From NCBI GenBank assembly GCA_027717925.1, contig JALLON010000057.1:1-11990 (forward strand): a stretch of 11,990 nt of DNA, written 5' to 3'. Position 1 is the first letter of the stretch. The number at the start of each line of letters is the position of its first letter. Positions 1 to 7,134 of this stretch are shown here, piece after piece. The notes below the pieces were generated by a model, which saw only the letters and a program-made list of their open reading frames with translations, made no database searches and had not been told where the DNA came from. Source of the DNA: Acidobacteria bacterium AH-259-G07 (GTDB taxonomy: Bacteria > Acidobacteriota > UBA6911 > RPQK01 > JADFOI01). Made by a program: the position numbers and the translations under genes.

Positions 1-393
1 GAAGATTAGAGTGTGGCGATCGATTCCGTAGCGCCAGGTAAGATCAATCTCCGATCCTACTTGCTTTGAACTTCCCGGGGCTCCTTCCCGCACGACACCA
101 CCGCCTGCGTTGTAGAGGGCATCACGGTCCTCAGCTCGCCAGAAAAAATGACCGTCGATTGCGACGCTCGTCCTTGGCAGGGGCTGAAAGGAAACCCCCT
201 GGCTGAGATCGACGATATTCTTGCGGCCCACTGCATCGATGAAGCCGAAATAGGCGTGCCCTAGCCCCCAAATAGAACGAATTATCCCGGAGGTAACAGG
301 CCCATTGAAACGATCTTCGTGAATCACAAGTAGGTCCCGCAAACCTGCTGTAGGTGAGTGGCTACCGCCCTCTGCTAGGTTGTTTTGAAAAAC
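1..393 (-). pseudogene. Alginate-export-type outer-membrane barrel, C-terminal fragment (5' end missing, runs off window)
   Basis: The minus strand is open from a TAG at 394-396 to the window edge. It reads through segments such as GLRDLLVIHEDRFNG, SIWGLGHAYFGFIDAVGRKN, LSQGVSFQPLPRTSVAIDGH, FFWRAEDRDALYNAGG and VGSEIDLTWRYGIDRHTLIF. Strands rich in alternating aromatic residues, the FFWRAE..ALYNAGG segment and the VGSEIDL strand match my memory of the C-terminal region of the alginate-export (AlgE-like) outer-membrane barrel family. No plausible ATG or signal peptide lies between the TAG and the homologous part. Members usually exceed 400 residues, so the N-terminal majority is absent here. 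An IS91-type relic begins just upstream on the other strand, so loss of the 5' part by transposition or deletion is likely (inference). The C-terminus lies outside the window. The substrate cannot be inferred. Confidence 0.6.
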
Positions 394-422
394 CTAAACA
401 GCAAACTACGGAAGGAGGGACG

Positions 423-866
423 ATGGCCAAGAAATCCACTCGCACGAAAGCCACTCGGCCCAAGCAAGTGGTCGAAATGTCCACAGAGACATCGCCCGCG
501 CCTGTGGTGCAGGTACAACCCTGCGAAAGCTCTGGATGCTGCTTTCGCCGTCCTGAATTGCCGACTACCACACCACCGTCAGAGGTCCTTCACCCACTCT
601 TTCGCGCTGCGCCCAAGAAGGCCTACGCTCTGCTCTTTGCTGCCGTGGCTGAGACGCTCCAGGAGGTCGCCCTCAGGCCCAGGAACCTCGGAGCCAAGAT
701 CGGTTTCTCGTGCCTGCTGCACACTTGGACGCAGACCCTGCTTTTTCACCCCCACATCCACTGCATCGTCACGGGAGGAGGTCTTCACCCAGAGTGTTGC
801 CGTATTGCCCGCCTTTCCGGCCGGTTTTTTTGTAGGCTTTTTTCAGCGGCAGAGGACCTTTTTTAG
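423..866 (+). pseudogene. IS91-family (Y2/HUH) transposase relic
   Basis: The frame from ATG 423 has GGAGG at 413-417, about five bases upstream. It starts with a basic stretch (MAKKSTRTKATRPKQ) that I do not recognise. From about base 575 it turns into IS91-type transposase sequence: LHPLFRAAPKKAYALLFAAV, AETLQEV, LGAKIGF, LLHTWTQTLLFHPHIHCIV and TGGGL. HPHIH is the HUH metal-binding motif of Y2 rolling-circle transposases. Similarity in this frame stops shortly after GGGLHPE. The catalytic tyrosines, expected some 100 residues later, are absent, and the N-terminal zinc-finger (CxxC-type) region is also missing. At about 444 bp against the usual 1.1-1.5 kb, it is internally deleted and dead. 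A second frame remains open to 933, which suggests frameshift decay. Its position beside a 5'-truncated barrel gene suggests that insertion broke that locus. Confidence 0.7.
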
Positions 867-1414
867 CCATTTTTTGCAATCCCACCGCATTCCAGATGAA
901 ACCGAAAAATCGCTAATCTTCTCAGTAATTTAAGCGAGCATAACACGCACTAAATTATATCATAATTCACCTTTTATTCACCCGACCAACTCTGGGACCT
1001 TTTCGCTTCGATTTTTAAGCACGAGTGAGAGAGGAGGTTATTAGTATAGGGGCCAGTGCCCGACTGCTTCTGTGAATCCTATTTGGTTTCCTCCACCTTC
1101 TTCCCTTGGATACCCCAACAGGCAAAACGTCTCCCAAATTCTTGATCAGTCTAAAGTGCGAAACTGAACCGCAGCAACCAAAAACTGCCAGCAGCCGCGT
1201 CGTTCAGGAAACCGCCAGTTCGGTGTCTGTGAAAAGCCGCTTTTTTCCCGGGGAAACTGCACAATTTCTGCCCATATTGGCCGAGATCTTCAGGGTTCCC
1301 GAGCATCCAAAAGTTCAGGAGCGATTCGAAGAATCTTCCTGCTCTTTGCGATCCTACGCGGGACAAACGTTCTCAGAAAGAATCAAAACAGGGGGAAGAG
1401 AGCCGTAGGGCTGA
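867..1414. other. Gene-free stretch behind the IS91 relic
   Basis: I see no supportable gene here. Bases about 900-1015 are noticeably AT-rich and sit against GC-richer flanks, which fits relic or intergenic DNA. A GAGGAGG stretch at about 1032-1038 resembles a ribosome binding site, but it is followed by TTA TTA GTA TAG with no start. A 100-codon plus frame at 1106-1408 (TTG start) has no ribosome binding site and no recognisable family. The promoter of the 1415 gene should lie in the right part of this stretch, but no convincing -35/-10 pair could be picked by eye. Confidence 0.5.
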
Positions 1415-2773
1415 ATGATCATGAAACGACTCACAATGATGAAAATATTCCACTCTTTGTTGCTCTTCACGCTTCTATCACTTCCAGGTCGGCTTTTAGC
1501 CGTGAGCCAGCCTACATCTGACTCCCCTGCTCGAGCGAGCCACGAAGAGTGCACCGCCCGACGAGACTGCTGGCGTCATAGACGCCTTGAGAAGCTTCTG
1601 AGAATCCAACCCCAAGAACCAAGGAAGCTGGAAAAGGGGCTTCTTTGGTTGGAAAAACAACTCTCCGATTTACCTGAGCCAGGTCCTGAGCCACTGCTGC
1701 AAAAAGTGGCTTTTGATGCGGAATTGCCGCGGCTGTCCAATGTTCTCAACCTCCACTATAAGCGACTTTATCCTAGATTTGGCAGTATTCACCCGGACTC
1801 CGGCTTAGCCGGAGGCATCCGCTACTGGAACCCCAACTTCAACGGTTCATTCCTTGACGTGCAATCCTCTGCTGCTTTGTCGGCAGGGGGCTACCAACTT
1901 TATAGATTTCAGTTCGGTGAGATCATACGAAGAGAGCAAGACTTTTTTCTCTACGCTGATCTCGGTTACCGCTATTTTCCAGAGGAAGATTTCTTTGGCG
2001 TGGGGCCTGAATCTAAAGAAGCCGATCGGACGGATTTTGTATTTGAGCAGGCTTCTTACGATGCCGTACTGGGGTATCAGCCGAATCGCTGGTTTGGCGC
2101 AGCTGTTCGTGCCGGTTACCTTCAGATGAACACCGATCTAGGGAAAGACGATCGCTTTCCAGCCACACAAGAATTGTTCGATGACTCTTCGGCATCCGGC
2201 CTGGATCGTCAGCCCGACTTTTTTCGTCTCAACTCAGGGATCTTCCTGGATTATCGGGACGTACCCGGCAACCCGCACCGAGGAGGAATACTGAGTTTTT
2301 CATTCAGCCGGTTTGACGATCGCGGCGGCCGGGACTTTGAGTTCAACCGGTTCACTTTTGATGCACGGCATTACATCCCCCTGGGTTCGATTCAGAGGGT
2401 ATTTGCCCTCCGTTTCTTCACTTCGTTCGACGACCCGGATGGAGAGAGTCGAGTCCCCTTTTTTCTTCAAAAGACTCTTGGGGGAAATGAAATGCTGCGC
2501 GGGTTTCGCAGGTTTCGTTTTCGCGACACCAAGCTGCTCTATGTGGGAGGCGAATATCGATGGGAAGCGGCTCCCGCTCTAGAATTCGCGATTTTTTATG
2601 AGGCTGGGAAAGTCTTTTCTGATTTCTCCGATCTTGACTTTACCGGTCTCAGAAAAAGCTTCGGCGGCGGAGTGAGATTTAAAACACCCAATGGGGTCTT
2701 TATGAGAATTGACATAGGACACGGCGATGTGGAGGGGACTCGAGCCTGGTTTACGTTCGGACCTTCCTTTTGA
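1415..2773 (+). CDS. POTRA-less Omp85 / BamA-TamA-type outer-membrane beta-barrel protein
   Basis: The product is 452 residues. A signal peptide covers about residues 1-30 (basic MKRLTMMK, hydrophobic IFHSLLLFTLLSLPG, LLA cleavage region). A charged, helix-prone linker with two cysteines (46, 52) spans about 40-85. The barrel domain runs from about 115 to 452. The Omp85 signature is clear: LGGNEMLRGFRRFRFRD, with LRGF at 361-364 (the family (V/L)RGF loop-6 motif), preceded by strands such as LDYRDVPGNPHRGG and FDARHYIPLG. The protein ends in FGPSF, a terminal aromatic typical of substrates of the BAM complex. BamA and TamA carry three to five POTRA domains; here only about 80 residues precede the barrel and none shows a POTRA pattern. 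The start could equally be ATG 1421; AGGG at 1407-1410 is the only nearby ribosome-binding candidate. The next gene begins seven bases after the stop, so the two are almost certainly co-transcribed. Cargo or function is unknown. Confidence 0.85.
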   Translation: MIMKRLTMMKIFHSLLLFTLLSLPGRLLAVSQPTSDSPARASHEECTARRDCWRHRRLEKLLRIQPQEPRKLEKGLLWLEKQLSDLPEPGPEPLLQKVAFDAELPRLSNVLNLHYKRLYPRFGSIHPDSGLAGGIRYWNPNFNGSFLDVQSSAALSAGGYQLYRFQFGEIIRREQDFFLYADLGYRYFPEEDFFGVGPESKEADRTDFVFEQASYDAVLGYQPNRWFGAAVRAGYLQMNTDLGKDDRFPATQELFDDSSASGLDRQPDFFRLNSGIFLDYRDVPGNPHRGGILSFSFSRFDDRGGRDFEFNRFTFDARHYIPLGSIQRVFALRFFTSFDDPDGESRVPFFLQKTLGGNEMLRGFRRFRFRDTKLLYVGGEYRWEAAPALEFAIFYEAGKVFSDFSDLDFTGLRKSFGGGVRFKTPNGVFMRIDIGHGDVEGTRAWFTFGPSF

Positions 2774-2783
2774 GGAACAAATG
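2771..2783 (+). promoter_or_regulatory. Stop/ribosome-binding-site overlap coupling the barrel gene to the kinase-like gene
   Basis: The TGA stop of the barrel gene (2771-2773) shares bases with the purine-rich TGAGGAACAA that precedes ATG 2781. The GAGG core (2772-2775) sits five bases before that ATG and eight before the second ATG at 2784. This fixes the start of the downstream gene at 2781 (or 2784), not at the more upstream in-frame ATG at 2727. It also suggests translational coupling. Confidence 0.65.
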
Positions 2784-4406
2784 ATGAAGAGTTTCGGAAA
2801 AGGTTTTCTCATTTTGGGGCTTCTGATTCTCCTCCCCTCCTTCCTCCCTGCACAAAAATTTCTACCCGATGATCCCCTGTGGAAAGATCCGGACCAGCTG
2901 CCCATCCCCATGCCTCGGCCCATTGAAATCAGCCAGATCGCCGATCTTCTGGAGAGCACCTTTCTACGCCGCGTGGACGGAGAGATTAAACCATCGGAGA
3001 ACGTGAATACTTTAGGAGAGGTTCCCAACTCTAGTTGGTTCACCAACCGAATTGGGTTCCATCCTATGACCATCGATGAGTTGGTCAAAGGACCCAACCA
3101 GGTGGACGGGCCATTAAAGCCCTGGGTCATCGTCAGCGCCAAGTCCGAAGGTATCACTCCCGGGTTTACGATCCGGGATGCTCGAGGGGACATCTACTTT
3201 GTCAAGTTTGACCCGCTCGACAATCCACAGATGGCGACTTCGGCTGAGGTGATCTGCACGAAGTTCTTCCACGCTTTCGGATACCATGTTCCTGAAAATT
3301 ACCTGGCCTTAATTCGAGAGAAAGATCTCGAAATTTCCCCTGATGTCTCGATTAGGGAATGGGGTCGAGACAGAAAGATGACCACAGAGGATGTTAATCG
3401 GCTCTTGAGAGACGCAGCCCGGCGCGGCGATGGTACCATTCAGGTTCTCGCCAGCCGCGCCCTTTCCGGCGAACCCCTCGGCCCCTTTGCATATTGGCAT
3501 ACCCGAAGCGACGACCCCAACGACATTTTCCCTCACGAGAATCACCGCGAACTCAGGGGACTTCGAGTTTTCAGCGCCTGGCTCAACCACGATGACGCAC
3601 GAAGCATCAATTCTCTTGACATGTATGTCAGTCAGGGAAAGCAAGGCTATGTCAGACATCATCTGCTCGACTTCGGCTCTTGTCTCGGGAGTGGGAGCGT
3701 GAAGGTTCAGAGTCGCCGCGGCGGGAATGAGTACTTTCTCGAACCGGGCCCGATCCCGAAGACAGCTCTAACCCTGGGACTCTGGGAGCGTCCCTGGCGT
3801 CACGTGGACTACCCGGACTACCCGTCGATCGGTCGCTTTGAAGCTGACTTTTTTGATCCTGCCCGTTGGAAACCCGAGTATCCCAATCCCGCCTTCGAAA
3901 GGATGCAGACAACAGACGCCTTCTGGGCCACAAGGATTGTGATGCGCTTCACTGATGAAATGATCCGGGCCATTGTCAAAACCGGTCAGCTCACAAACCG
4001 GGAGGCCGAAGATTACCTTATAGAGACGTTGATCAAAAGAAGAGACAAAATCATCGGTTATTACCTGGCGCAGATTAATCCTCTTGATGGCTTTTTCTTA
4101 TCTGGAAACAAAGATCCTTTCCATTTGGAATTTGAAAACCTGAGTACAAAAGCCGGGCTTTCTACCACCAGTTCATATGAATATCAGTGGTTTCGATTCG
4201 ATAATGACAATCTTACCCTGAAGCCACTGGCTGATGTCCAATCCACGCCGGTTCCCTCGCTGCTGCTGCCCCACGATCATGCGCCCTATCTTATGGTGCG
4301 GATTCGCACCCTCAGTCTCGAGCAGGAGAAGTGGCAAAAAAAGGTGGAGGTTTTCATCAGAAATGGTTCGAAAAAGTCTGTCGTCGGAATAGAGCGAGAG
4401 CCGTGA
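2781..4406 (+). CDS. Exported conserved protein with a kinase-like (HipA/PI3K-type) residue pattern
   Basis: The product is 541 residues. Its signal peptide has a hydrophobic run GFLILGLLILLPSFLPA and probable cleavage after PAQ near residue 25, so it works outside the cytoplasm, probably in the periplasm. I recognise it as a conserved hypothetical protein with the block VPNSSWFTNRIG (81-92) but know no tested function. The residue order resembles protein- and lipid-kinase-like folds: GDIYFVKF with K142 (ATP-binding lysine position), SAEV with E156 (helix C glutamate position), AWLNHDDARSINSL with D271/D272 and N277 (catalytic-loop position, comparable to HipA N.D.H..N), and HHLLDFGSCLG with D297 (DFG-like metal site). 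The region 450-541 looks like a separate, beta-rich tail. The kinase reading is inference from motif spacing; an inactive scaffold is possible. It lies seven bases behind the Omp85-like barrel gene, which points to a joint envelope function. Confidence 0.7.
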   Translation: MMKSFGKGFLILGLLILLPSFLPAQKFLPDDPLWKDPDQLPIPMPRPIEISQIADLLESTFLRRVDGEIKPSENVNTLGEVPNSSWFTNRIGFHPMTIDELVKGPNQVDGPLKPWVIVSAKSEGITPGFTIRDARGDIYFVKFDPLDNPQMATSAEVICTKFFHAFGYHVPENYLALIREKDLEISPDVSIREWGRDRKMTTEDVNRLLRDAARRGDGTIQVLASRALSGEPLGPFAYWHTRSDDPNDIFPHENHRELRGLRVFSAWLNHDDARSINSLDMYVSQGKQGYVRHHLLDFGSCLGSGSVKVQSRRGGNEYFLEPGPIPKTALTLGLWERPWRHVDYPDYPSIGRFEADFFDPARWKPEYPNPAFERMQTTDAFWATRIVMRFTDEMIRAIVKTGQLTNREAEDYLIETLIKRRDKIIGYYLAQINPLDGFFLSGNKDPFHLEFENLSTKAGLSTTSSYEYQWFRFDNDNLTLKPLADVQSTPVPSLLLPHDHAPYLMVRIRTLSLEQEKWQKKVEVFIRNGSKKSVVGIEREP

Positions 4407-4425
4407 AAGCCTTGTCCGGAGGCTT
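4407..4425 (+). terminator. Weak hairpin directly after the two-gene unit
   Basis: AAGCCT (4407-4412) pairs with AGGCTT (4420-4425) across a seven-base loop, starting at the first base after the TGA. No T-tract follows, only TTAATTGG, so this is not a standard intrinsic terminator. It may be a 3'-end stabilising stem or chance. The remaining bases up to 4616 show nothing recognisable. Confidence 0.2.
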
Positions 4426-4616
4426 AATTGGCTAGATTTCTTGGAGCGCTTGCGCGGGCGTTGATGAAGGCTCAGCCCGCGGAGAGGATAGCCGCCGGTT
4501 GGAACCTGAACAGCTTTCACAGGTAAGGCTTACGAGAAGGGTGATGTCTCTAAGATGATGTTGTTTGGGTAAGTGGGAGAGTGAAAGGCATGGTCATGAA
4601 AAACGGAGACCAAACA

Positions 4617-5264
4617 ATGAAGTTAAAACCAAGACCACCGCTAAGTGCTCGAGCAATAGTATCGGCCTGGGGTCGCATTTTGAAAGGGTACAGCCCCCTT
4701 CTCTCCATCCAAATCACCCGCAAGTGTCCGTTGAACTGCCCGGGCTGCTACGCGTATGGTGACAATCAGCTGGGCGGAGAAGTCACCCTGCGCCAGCTCA
4801 GGGATCTGCGGGGGGATGCATTGGTGGAAGGCGTCCTAGAATTGGTGCGTCAGCATCGTCCGGTGCAGGTATCCTTTGTGGGTGGTGAGCCGCTAATCCG
4901 GCACCGTGAGCTGAGTCGGATCCTTCTCATACTCAGCGAGTGGGGGGTCGATTCCTTGGTGGTCACCAGTGCTGTAATCCCTTTTCCTAAGGAGTGGAAC
5001 GACCTTCGGGGTGTGCATATCGCCGTTTCCATTGACGGCTTGCAGCCCGAGCACAATGCGCGCCGGTATCCCGCAACTTACGAGCGCATCCTGAAAAATA
5101 TCCGGGGAAGAAAAGCCGATATCAGCTGGGTCATTACCAACGTGATGATGTCGCGTCCCGGCTATCAAAAGGTAACTTTCGTAGAAAGACATCCCTTTCA
5201 CCTGGGAAGTCCCTTCCCGAGGGACGATACGACTGGTCAGCTGTCAGGAATTCTTACCATGTAA
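4617..5264 (+). pseudogene. Radical SAM protein, C-terminally truncated
   Basis: The frame gives 215 residues. ATG 4617 is chosen because GGAG (4605-4608) lies eight bases upstream and MKLKPRP fits the usual N-terminus; GTG 4581, ATG 4590 and ATG 4596 are in-frame alternatives. The radical SAM cluster motif CxxxCxxC is intact (C37, C41, C44 in CPLNCPGCYAYG). So are the SAM-binding GGEP (89-92) and a later SIDGLQPEHN strand. Family-like sequence runs to SRPGY (about residue 183, base 5165). Relatives, as I recall them, continue for another 120 or more residues; here 32 unrelated residues follow before TAA. The last 28 bases overlap the convergent MFS gene. The simplest reading is a deletion that removed the second half of the barrel and any C-terminal domain, so activity is doubtful. 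Substrate is unknown. Confidence 0.7.
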
Positions 5265-6547
5265 TCGACGTCATCGATTTGTGAGCAACCACGTTTGGCA
5301 AGGTATCTGGTCAGCATAATCCACAAAAAAACCACCGCAACAATCACCCAGGAGATCCAGGATAAATTCAGGCTGGCATCGAGAGTCGGAATGCGCGACA
5401 ACCAGATGTATAAAGCAGCGCCGGCGATTCCTTCTGACATTCGAGCAAAGAGACCATCAACCATTACCTTGGCCATTTCTCGGCTTACACCACCAATGGG
5501 CAGGAAGACCTGTTCCCAGATCGACCGATGGATGGAGGCTTTTAACCCCCCTTCGGTGACTTTGAGAATGGATCGGCTGAGGACCGTTGTGCTCAACATT
5601 ACCATACCAGCCCCTCCTAATAACGCTATCGGCAATACCATGAGCGCTCCGCCGACCCCATACCGTGATTGAATCCAGGGTGCGGCCGCCAATTGCAGAG
5701 CCAATGATGCAAGGTTAAGTATGGTGTAGAAGCTGGCGAAAAATTGCGCGTCAACGTGGCCGGAAAGGGTCGCTATCGCATAAAACTGAAAATCGATGAA
5801 TAGTGCGGCCAGGGCTCCCAACGCACTGATTCCGATGAGCCCGTGGATATACGGTTCTTTCATCAGACCCAAGGTTGCCGGGATCTGTCCCGGGACAAGT
5901 CCGGAGCCCTCGGCTTTCCTGTCGAGCTCATTGTCTGCTGACTTGGTGGAGCCTGGACTGCGATCCCTAACGGGATGTTTTCGGTGAGCCCGTGAGATGA
6001 TCCCACAGGCTGCCAGGAGCATGACCGCCCCCGCAGCGACCAGGAATCGGGATGCCAGGATCATGGATAGGCCCCCTGCAAAAAGCCCTCCGGCGATGCC
6101 GCCAAGCATCGAGCCCGCGCCGATCCTGCTATAGGCCCAGCGCACCACGCTTTCATCAGCTCCCTCCAGAAGGTCTCCGGCCAGAAGCCAGGCTGCTGCG
6201 AAAACGGCAGCAAAGGCAGCCGGGACCACAACAAACATGCCCAGCATGGGCGTCTTGTATTGCAGATCCACGAACGGCACAAAGCACAGGAACATTAAAG
6301 CCGTCAAAACAAAGACGCCGGTCCTAACTTTGCGTGCTCCCCATCTTTTGATTGCCTCAAGATGAATCATTGCCCCCGGTACGGAAACAATCGCCATCAA
6401 AATATAGACCAGGGGTAATTGCCGGAGTCCTCCTTGACTGAAGAATACCGCGTCCCGCCCTGTTTTAATGGAGATAAAGCCCACCATTGATATGCTTACC
6501 GCGAGGATTGGATACCAGGCTGACGACTTGTAACTTGAACTCTTCAT
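5237..6547 (-). CDS. MFS-type carrier related to Tlc ATP/ADP (NTP/NDP) translocases
   Basis: The 436-residue integral membrane protein has about twelve hydrophobic segments in two halves of six. A polar cytoplasmic linker (about 186-228, rich in R, K, S, E) separates them, as in MFS carriers. The second half resembles the Tlc nucleotide-transporter branch: KEPYIHGL (230-237), FIDFQFYAIA, FFASFYTILNLASLALQ, and the signature-like stretch SILKVTEGGLKASIHRSIWE with AKVMVDGLFARMSEG (359-373). In plastids and intracellular bacteria this branch exchanges ATP and ADP; free-living bacteria carry many untested relatives, so the substrate is unknown. Some relatives carry HEAT-repeat or cyclic-nucleotide-binding tails; this one ends soon after the last membrane segment (LTRYLAKRG then about 17 residues), which may reflect truncation at the junction with the radical SAM stub. 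The ATG at 6547 has GAGG four bases upstream (6555-6552). Confidence 0.75.
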   Translation of the reverse strand: MKSSSYKSSAWYPILAVSISMVGFISIKTGRDAVFFSQGGLRQLPLVYILMAIVSVPGAMIHLEAIKRWGARKVRTGVFVLTALMFLCFVPFVDLQYKTPMLGMFVVVPAAFAAVFAAAWLLAGDLLEGADESVVRWAYSRIGAGSMLGGIAGGLFAGGLSMILASRFLVAAGAVMLLAACGIISRAHRKHPVRDRSPGSTKSADNELDRKAEGSGLVPGQIPATLGLMKEPYIHGLIGISALGALAALFIDFQFYAIATLSGHVDAQFFASFYTILNLASLALQLAAAPWIQSRYGVGGALMVLPIALLGGAGMVMLSTTVLSRSILKVTEGGLKASIHRSIWEQVFLPIGGVSREMAKVMVDGLFARMSEGIAGAALYIWLSRIPTLDASLNLSWISWVIVAVVFLWIMLTRYLAKRGCSQIDDVDYMVRIPDS

Positions 6548-6554
6548 AAAACCT

Positions 6555-6568
6555 CGTCTATCGAGACG
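6555..6568 (-). promoter_or_regulatory. Small inverted repeat and six-codon leader frame ahead of the MFS gene
   Basis: On the minus strand, CGTCT-CGAT-AGACG forms a five-base-pair stem whose last base (6555) is shared with the GAGG ribosome binding site of the MFS start. A tiny frame, MAFSSR-stop (6578-6558), precedes it with its own GGGAG six bases upstream, and it ends ten bases before ATG 6547. Leader translation could alter folding over the ribosome binding site. The elements are short and may be chance. Confidence 0.2.
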
Positions 6569-6709
6569 AAAAGGCCATATGGTTCTCCCGCTAACCGGCT
6601 GTCTTCGGTCCGGATATATGTCCGCCTGTGAGAATGGTAGAACGAATCGTAAGAAAAAAAGCGTAGGAAGTTGAACAAAAGCAAGGCCAAACGCTGAACC
6701 GCCCGCTTC

Positions 6710-6922
6710 CTATCGCCGATTTCTGCTCTTCAAAGGCAGCGTATCCGAGTGGATGATGTCGTCCAGTTCCAAGATCAGGCAGCACAGCGTATTCTCAGCG
6801 GAAGAGCTCTCAAGCAGGGCCACGGCTACATACTTTTTATCGTCCCGCTCCACCAGAGCCGCGTCACAATGCCAGATTTTCCAAGTCCCTGATTTGCGGT
6901 AAAGGCAGCGAGACTTAGGTAG
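6710..6922 (-). pseudogene. C-terminal stub of a class A beta-lactamase-like serine hydrolase
   Basis: The minus frame is open from just after a TGA at 6923-6925 to TAG at 6710-6712, 70 codons without a start. It reads YRKSGTWKIWHCDAALVE, then DDKKYVAVALLESSSAENTL and ELDDIIHS. KSG followed by a strand with AALVE, then KKYVAVALL, is the order of the C-terminal KTG box and following beta strands in class A beta-lactamase-fold serine hydrolases. The SxxK nucleophile and SDN-type motifs are missing, so this is dead. Upstream sequence to 7134 does not continue the family in any frame I could follow. It lies upstream of the MFS gene in the same direction and could once have been its operon partner (inference). 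Confidence 0.6.
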
Positions 6923-7134
6923 TCAAAACAGTGCGGCAATGTGCGAGGAAACCCCCTCTCTCATGCCCAGCTTCAGGGACATTTCATGTCACATTTCCGA
7001 CAACAGGAAGCATTTCTTTGGCTTGAAGGGCCCGCCTGTTTGCTCTCCAACTGACTTCGTGAAACGGATGCTGCCATACTTTTCAGCGAGGCAGAAAATA
7101 TAGCTTTAATGGCTTCAAGAAAATTGAATCAGTT
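6923..7134. other. Gene-free stretch with a short repeat, upstream of bamA
   Basis: No gene is visible. ACATTTC occurs twice (6979-6985 and 6991-6997) around ATGTC, and GACAT-TTC-ATGTC (6978-6990) forms a small inverted repeat. GACATTT-type repeats are seen at ends of some IS21/IS481-type elements, so this may be an IS end relic, but the match is too short to claim. The bamA promoter should lie here; the bases just before 7135 are AT-rich and hold no Shine-Dalgarno sequence. Confidence 0.3.

Noticed and set aside
1..920. GAAGATTAG at 1-9 and its inverse CTAATCTTC at 912-920 as ends of a mobile element
   Set aside because: A nine-base match can occur by chance; one copy lies inside the barrel fragment's coding frame and no other element hallmark flanks them.
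385..933. 182-codon frame overlapping the IS91 relic
   Set aside because: The Arg/Pro/Ser-rich shadow of the transposase frame carries no clear transposase motif of its own.
1106..1408. 100-codon plus-strand frame before the barrel gene
   Set aside because: It has a TTG start without ribosome binding site, no recognisable domain and low-complexity composition. It is more likely chance.
2727..2780. Longer N-terminus for the kinase-like protein from ATG 2727
   Set aside because: It would overlap the barrel gene by 47 bases and place 18 charged residues before the signal peptide; ATG 2781 has the GAGG site.
2579..3193. 204-codon minus-strand frame across the barrel/kinase-like junction
   Set aside because: It is antisense to two well-supported genes and has no domain or ribosome binding site.
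3652..3933. Arg/Ser-rich 93-codon minus-strand frame
   Set aside because: It is a shadow of the kinase-like gene with biased composition.
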